The position numbers and the translations under genes were made by a program. 11,175 nt of DNA from contig CALCZO010000261.1 of assembly GCA_937903315.1 (NCBI GenBank), positions 1 through 11,175 on the forward strand, in the 5' to 3' direction. The notes under the pieces were generated by a model, which searched no databases, was not told the DNA's origin, and was given only the letters and a program-made list of their open reading frames with translations. The DNA is from an uncultured Alphaproteobacteria bacterium (GTDB lineage: Bacteria; Pseudomonadota; Alphaproteobacteria; Rhizobiales; Beijerinckiaceae). Each line of letters begins with the position of its first letter. The stretch's first letter is position 1. This document shows positions 7,278 through 11,175 of the stretch, piece after piece.

Positions 7278-7741
7278 CGCGCAAACAACGACGTTTTGCC
7301 CTCATTGGCGGCGCCGGACTGGTCCTTGCTGTCGCCGTCGGGATCATCCTGACCGCGTTGAAGGACCAGATCGTCTTTTTTCGGTCGCCGACCGAAGTGA
7401 CGGAGATGAAAATCCAGCCCGGCACACGGTTCCGTCTGGGTGGGTTAGTGGAAAACGCAAGTGTTGAACGGTCCGAGGGACAGAAACTGCGCTTCCGCGT
7501 CACCGATGGCAACAAGTCGATCACGGTCAATTACACCGGGCTGGTTCCCGACCTGTTTCGTGAGGGGCAGGGTGTGGTGGCTGAAGGCATGATCGACGCC
7601 AACGCGACGTTTGCTGCGGATACCATTCTGGCCAAGCACGACGAGAATTACATGCCTCGCGAGGTTTCCGATGCCCTGAAAAAGCAGGGGCACTGGCAGG
7701 GTGACAGCAAAGCGACAGCGGACGGAGCGCCCAAGCCATGA
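7274..7741 (+). CDS. ccmE: Heme chaperone CcmE (CycJ)
   Basis: A 155-residue membrane-anchored periplasmic protein that binds heme covalently and delivers it to CcmF. It has a basic start (MTRKQRR), one membrane helix at about residues 8-28, and a beta-barrel of the OB-fold type (EMKIQPGTRFRLGGLVE to GMIDANATFAADTIL). The heme-attachment motif is HDENY, with His122 as the covalent ligand and Tyr126 as axial ligand, matching His130/Tyr134 of the Escherichia coli protein. The C-terminal tail is hydrophilic and presumably flexible. The start codon overlaps the ccmI stop (ATGA), and the stop overlaps the ccmF start in the same way, pointing to translational coupling. Confidence 0.96.
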   Translation: MTRKQRRFALIGGAGLVLAVAVGIILTALKDQIVFFRSPTEVTEMKIQPGTRFRLGGLVENASVERSEGQKLRFRVTDGNKSITVNYTGLVPDLFREGQGVVAEGMIDANATFAADTILAKHDENYMPREVSDALKKQGHWQGDSKATADGAPKP

Positions 7742-9708
7742 TCGTTGAACTCGGGCATTTTGCGCTCGTACTTGCGCTGCTGGTGTCGATTGCGACCGCA
7801 GTTCTGCCGATCTGGGGCGAGCGGACAGGCAACCGGCGGTATCTGGCGGTGGCCGGTCCCGGTTCGGTCATTCAGTTCGTTCTGGTCTCGATCTCATTCG
7901 TTGCATTGACCTGGGCCTATCTGGGTTCGGATTTCTCCGTTCGCAACGTGTACGAGAACAGCCATACCGACCAGCCCATGATTTACCGGTTCTCCGGTGT
8001 CTGGGGCAATCATGAGGGATCGATCCTCCTCTGGGTGCTCATTCTTGTTCTGTTTGGGGCCTGTGTCGCGGCGTTCGGTCGTTCCGTGCCGGCCACGTTG
8101 CGTGCACTGACGATCGCTATCCAGTCGTCGATCACGGCCGCTTTCCTGCTGTTCATCCTGTTCACGTCGAACCCTTTCGCGCGGATGGATCCTGTTCCGC
8201 TTGAAGGCCGCTCGCTGAACCCGATCCTGCAGGATTTCGGCCTCGCGATCCATCCGCCGCTGCTCTACATCGGTTATGTTGGCTTTTCGATCGTCTTTTC
8301 CTTTGCTGCCGCAGCCCTGATCATCGGGCGCATCGACGCTGCGTTTGCCCGCATTGTGCGACCGTGGATCCTGATTGCATGGGCGACGCTTACGGCAGGC
8401 ATCGCCATGGGGTCGTATTGGGCCTACTACGAACTTGGGTGGGGCGGTTTCTGGTTCTGGGATCCGGTCGAGAACGCGTCGTTGATGCCTTGGCTTTCTG
8501 GAACGGCGCTGCTGCATTCCGCCATCGTGATGGAACGGCGCGATGCGCTGAAGATCTGGACGATTCTGCTGGCGGTCCTGACCTTTTCCCTATCGTTGCT
8601 CGGGACCTTCCTTGTCCGCTCCGGCGTTCTGACCTCGGTGCATTCCTTTGCATCCGATCCGGCGCGCGGCGTTTTCATCCTGATCATTCTGTGTGCCTTC
8701 ATCGGCGGCGCGCTTGCGTTGTTCGCAGCACGCGGGCCGCAGCTTGCCGGCGGCGCGCTGTTCTCGCCGATTTCGCGTGAAGGCAGCCTTGTTCTCAACA
8801 ATCTGTTCCTGTCCGCCGCCTGTGCGGCCGTGTTCATCGGCACGCTCTATCCGCTGGCGCTTGAGGCGCTCACCGAGGCCAAGATTTCGGTTGGACCGCC
8901 GTTCTTCAATGCGACCTTCATTCCGCTGACCTTGCCCCTTGTTCTGGCAATGCCGTTCGGACAACAGCTCGCATGGAAGCGAGGGGCATTGTTGCCGATC
9001 CTGACCCGGCTGTTCGTTGCCATTCTGGCCGGGTTCGTGGTTGCCGCGCTGGTCGCCGGCTTCGTCCAAGGCGCGCCCGTCGTGACCATCCTCGGCATAG
9101 CCCTGGGTGTGTTCGTGGTTGTCGGCTCGCTCGACGATCTGCGCATCCGCGCGTCTCGCGGTGGTTCGGGCGCGTTTTTCTCCCGCCTGTTCGGGTTGCC
9201 CAAGTCAATCATCGCTGCCGCATTTGCGCATATGGGCGTCGGCCTGATGGTAATCGGCATTGCCGCGACCGGCTTTCATGAGGAGAAGATTGCCAGCATG
9301 GCGCCGGGCGAGACGTTGACCGTGGGGCGTTTCGAACTCTCGTTCGATGGTTTGCAGCGCCAGCCCGGTCCAAACTACATCGCAACATCCGGCACCTTCA
9401 CGGTCCGGGAGGGTGGACGGGTGGTTGCCGAACTTCATCCCGGCAAGCGCACGTACATCGGCAAATCGATGCCGACATCCGAAACGGGGCGTCACACCAG
9501 CGGTCTTGGGCAGGTCTATCTGGCCATCGGCGATACGCATGGCACGCGTACGGATGTGCGCGCCTACTGGAAGCCGTGGGTTCTGCTGATCTGGCTTGGA
9601 CCTCTGGTCATGACTCTGGCAGGGCTGTATTCGATGTTCGACCGCCGCCTCCGGGTTGCCGCGCCGCACCGTGCGAAGGCAGTTCTGGCGGCTGGAGCTG
9701 CCGAATGA
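7738..9708 (+). CDS. ccmF: Heme lyase subunit CcmF (CycK)
   Basis: A 656-residue polytopic inner-membrane protein, the core of the enzyme that attaches heme to the CXXCH motif of apocytochromes c. The tryptophan-rich WWD motif is at residues 235-248 (WGGFWFWDPVENAS). Histidines at 172 (IHPPLLY), 260 (LLHS), 302 (TSVHSFA) and 497 (FAHMGVG) correspond to the transmembrane and periplasmic heme-ligand histidines described in E. coli CcmF (173, 261, 303, 491). The family motif SNPFARMDPVPLEGRSLNPILQD is present in order, spread over about residues 144-166. Length is normal for the family. A periplasmic loop near the C-terminus (about residues 520-620) precedes the last helix. It overlaps both neighbours by ATGA. 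Confidence 0.97.
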   Translation: MIVELGHFALVLALLVSIATAVLPIWGERTGNRRYLAVAGPGSVIQFVLVSISFVALTWAYLGSDFSVRNVYENSHTDQPMIYRFSGVWGNHEGSILLWVLILVLFGACVAAFGRSVPATLRALTIAIQSSITAAFLLFILFTSNPFARMDPVPLEGRSLNPILQDFGLAIHPPLLYIGYVGFSIVFSFAAAALIIGRIDAAFARIVRPWILIAWATLTAGIAMGSYWAYYELGWGGFWFWDPVENASLMPWLSGTALLHSAIVMERRDALKIWTILLAVLTFSLSLLGTFLVRSGVLTSVHSFASDPARGVFILIILCAFIGGALALFAARGPQLAGGALFSPISREGSLVLNNLFLSAACAAVFIGTLYPLALEALTEAKISVGPPFFNATFIPLTLPLVLAMPFGQQLAWKRGALLPILTRLFVAILAGFVVAALVAGFVQGAPVVTILGIALGVFVVVGSLDDLRIRASRGGSGAFFSRLFGLPKSIIAAAFAHMGVGLMVIGIAATGFHEEKIASMAPGETLTVGRFELSFDGLQRQPGPNYIATSGTFTVREGGRVVAELHPGKRTYIGKSMPTSETGRHTSGLGQVYLAIGDTHGTRTDVRAYWKPWVLLIWLGPLVMTLAGLYSMFDRRLRVAAPHRAKAVLAAGAAE

Positions 9709-10178
9709 CGCGCGCCCGTGTCCTGTTCCTTCTGGTTGTGATTGGCCTGTCCCAGCCTGTCGCAGCGCTGTCACCATCCGAGCAGTTGAAAGATCCGGCT
9801 CAGGAGGCCCGCGCCCGCGATATCTCGGCTGAATTGCGCTGCCTTGTCTGTCAGAACCAGTCGATTGACGATTCTGACGCCGATCTTGCCAAGGACCTAC
9901 GCCGGCTCGTTCGCGAACGGATAGCAGCGGGTGACAGTAATTCTGCGGTGAAGGACTACCTCGTCACCCGTTATGGCGAGTTTGTCCTTCTCAAGCCGAT
10001 GTTCAACATCCAGAACGCCCTGTTATGGCTGTTGCCATTCCTCATCCTCGGTGTGGGGATCGTTGCCGCCCGCCGGCTGTTTTCGGGCGAAAGCATCGCT
10101 CCGGTCGCGGCCATTCGCGCGGAACTGACCGAAGAGGAAAAGGCCGAACTTGAACGTCTGACCACAGACAAGTCGTGA
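9705..10178 (+). CDS. ccmH: Cytochrome c maturation protein CcmH (CycL), apocytochrome thiol reductant
   Basis: A 157-residue protein with a signal peptide (residues 1-21, VAALSPSEQL at the likely cleavage region) and the diagnostic LRCLVCQNQSIDDSDADLA, with the redox cysteines at 46 and 49. A three-helix periplasmic domain (KDLRRLVRERI, DYLVTRYGEFVLLKP) is followed by one membrane helix (about residues 106-126) and a short charged cytoplasmic tail. Family knowledge: it keeps the apocytochrome CXXCH thiols reduced and works with CcmF and CcmI. The frame is open upstream to a possible start at 9576, but the ATG at 9705 overlaps the ccmF stop by ATGA like the other pairs and places the signal peptide at the N-terminus, so I chose it. 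This short form lacks the TPR extension of E. coli CcmH; that part is the separate CcmI here. Confidence 0.95.
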   Translation: MTRARVLFLLVVIGLSQPVAALSPSEQLKDPAQEARARDISAELRCLVCQNQSIDDSDADLAKDLRRLVRERIAAGDSNSAVKDYLVTRYGEFVLLKPMFNIQNALLWLLPFLILGVGIVAARRLFSGESIAPVAAIRAELTEEEKAELERLTTDKS

Positions 10179-10317
10179 TCCGCGCCGGGTTACAAAAGAG
10201 TCATGCGGCCGCCAGCCTCCGGTAATCCCGCACAGCGCATTCTTCACGGCGTACCGAGAGACGGCGCGCCAATCTTCCCGTCGCCCCCCGTTTGGTCGCG
10301 CTGGTCCGGTACGAGGC

Positions 10318-10356
10318 GGCAGGTCGGGCTGAAGGCCCGGCCTGCCCAATCTTTTT
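10318..10356 (+). terminator. Intrinsic terminator of the ccm operon
   Basis: A 12-bp stem (arms 10318-10329 and 10335-10346, one T-G wobble, otherwise fully paired) with a five-base loop TGAAG is followed by CAATC and five T residues. This is a good rho-independent terminator about 140 bases after the ccmH stop. It ends only 18 bases before the start codon of the next regulator gene, which is unusually close. Confidence 0.7.
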
Positions 10357-10374
10357 CGAGGCTGTGATATACCG

Positions 10375-11061
10375 ATGATCATGAAGATTCTTGTCGTCGA
10401 GGATGATGCCGAGGCGGCCAGCTACCTGATCAAGGGGCTGCGCGAGTCAGGTCATAGCGTCGATCATGCAGCCGACGGTGAAACAGGCCTCGAGATGGCG
10501 CTGACAGCGCCCTATGACGTGGCAGTGATCGACCGGATGCTGCCGCGTCGCGATGGCCTTTCGCTGATCAGCAGCCTGCGTGCTGACGGGCGCGACCTGC
10601 CGATTCTCGTTCTGTCTGCCTTGAGCCAGGTCGATGACCGTGTTCAGGGTCTCAGGGCCGGCGGGGATGATTACCTGACCAAGCCCTATGCCTTCTCCGA
10701 GCTTCTGGCCCGCATCGAGGCGTTGGGGCGTCGGCGCACATCGGCACCGGCGCAGACCGTCTATCGGGTCGGGGATCTCGAACTTGACCGACTGGCGCAT
10801 TCGGCGCGTCGCGGTCCGGTTGAAATCGAGTTGCAGCCGCGTGAATTCCGACTGCTGGAATATCTCATGCGCAACGCCGGGCAGGTGGTGACCCGGACGA
10901 TGCTGCTGGAGAACGTCTGGGACTATCATTTTGATCCCCAGACCAACGTCATCGATGTCCATGTCTCCCGGCTGCGCGCCAAGATCGACAAAGGGTTTGA
11001 CCGCCCGCTGCTGCACACCGTGCGCGGCGCAGGATACATGATCCGTGACGGGCTTCGGTAA
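10375..11061 (+). CDS. OmpR-family response regulator of a second two-component system
   Basis: A 228-residue regulator. The receiver domain has Asp10/Asp11 (VVEDD), phospho-acceptor Asp53 (VIDRMLP), Ser81 at the usual Thr switch position (LSALSQVDDRVQG) and Lys103 in LTKPY. The winged-helix domain covers about residues 132-225 (LQPREFRLLEYLMRN, TNVIDVHVSRLRAKID, HTVRGAGYMI). The receiver resembles the CusR/CopR/QseB branch of the family, but the signal cannot be read from the sequence. The start may be 10375 (MIMKILVV) or 10381 (MKILVV, the family-typical start); GAGG at 10358-10361 fits 10375 better. In rhizobia, as I recall, a regulator/kinase pair of unknown role occupies this place between degP and glnE. 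The 3' end overlaps the kinase gene by 17 bases. Confidence 0.9.
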   Translation: MIMKILVVEDDAEAASYLIKGLRESGHSVDHAADGETGLEMALTAPYDVAVIDRMLPRRDGLSLISSLRADGRDLPILVLSALSQVDDRVQGLRAGGDDYLTKPYAFSELLARIEALGRRRTSAPAQTVYRVGDLELDRLAHSARRGPVEIELQPREFRLLEYLMRNAGQVVTRTMLLENVWDYHFDPQTNVIDVHVSRLRAKIDKGFDRPLLHTVRGAGYMIRDGLR

Positions 11062-11175
11062 ACTCATCCGCACGACAGCCTTTCGGCTGGTCGTGACCTA
11101 CCTCGTGGTGTTCGTCCTCTTTGCGGCGGCCTTGCTTGGCTACATCGCGTGGAATGCGCGCCGGGTGATGGAAGG
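11045..11175 (+). CDS. Sensor histidine kinase, N-terminal fragment (continues beyond the window)
   Basis: The first 43 codons of a membrane kinase. The frame has a TGA at 11039-11041, so the GTG at 11045 is the earliest possible start, inside the last codons of the response regulator (17-base overlap). The peptide has a basic, Arg-containing N-terminus (FGKLIRTTAFRL) followed by one long hydrophobic helix (about residues 15-36) and ARRVMEG. This is the typical start of an OmpR-partner kinase ahead of its periplasmic sensor domain. No catalytic box is inside the window, so the kinase identity rests on the N-terminal pattern and on the cognate regulator it overlaps. Tight overlap suggests coupled translation at a fixed ratio. 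Confidence 0.8.
   Translation, partial: MTGFGKLIRTTAFRLVVTYLVVFVLFAAALLGYIAWNARRVME

Noticed and set aside
9576..9704. N-terminal extension of ccmH by 43 codons
   Set aside because: The extension overlaps the conserved end of ccmF, would bury the signal peptide, and ignores the ATGA overlap used by the other ccm genes.
10263..10270. Palindrome GGCGCGCC (and the GC palindrome near 10205)
   Set aside because: Short GC palindromes are expected by chance in DNA of this composition and have no partner or context suggesting a site.
10203..10367. A 54-codon ORF between ccmH and the regulator
   Set aside because: It runs straight through the terminator hairpin, has poor initiation signals and no recognisable sequence; I do not see a degP remnant in it.

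Overview
The window is GC-rich, densely packed DNA from an alphaproteobacterium, most likely of the order Hyphomicrobiales (Rhizobiales). Three things suggest this: a gene transfer agent (GTA)-type tail protein, a PepSY protein/response regulator/histidine kinase trio matching the feuN-feuP-feuQ arrangement known from Sinorhizobium, and, directly behind it, the cytochrome c maturation genes ccmIEFH (cycHJKL in rhizobia). All genes are on the + strand. The genus cannot be named from this sequence.

Left part (1-3611): the 3' three quarters of a GTA/phage host-specificity protein (TIM-barrel plus phage-tail domains), followed 19 bases later by a GH108 N-acetylmuramidase. The last 68 codons of that lysozyme look like a complete small two-helix holin, and they begin at an in-frame ATG with its own strong Shine-Dalgarno sequence. 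This is probably the end of a GTA or prophage tail/lysis module.

Middle (3612-6041): a strong hairpin closes the phage-derived part. Its loop overlaps a perfect 9-bp direct repeat with an 11-bp period, the geometry used by OmpR/PhoB-type regulators. Then come a periplasmic PepSY protein (FeuN-like), an OmpR-family response regulator (FeuP-like) and its membrane histidine kinase (FeuQ-like), with gaps of only 6 and 9 bases.

Right part (6042-11175): ccmI, ccmE, ccmF and ccmH are joined by three ATGA stop/start overlaps and form the heme-ligation half of the System I cytochrome c maturation machinery. A U-tailed hairpin ends this unit. Nineteen bases after it, a second OmpR-family regulator starts, overlapped by the GTG start of its histidine kinase, which runs off the window. 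In the rhizobial arrangement as I recall it, a degP protease gene lies between ccmH and this pair; here only 196 bases remain.

Most of the content is well-known core biology. The points most worth a second look are the lysozyme/holin gene-within-a-gene, the 11-bp-period repeat ahead of the feu-type operon, and the terminator sitting almost on top of the second regulator's start codon.
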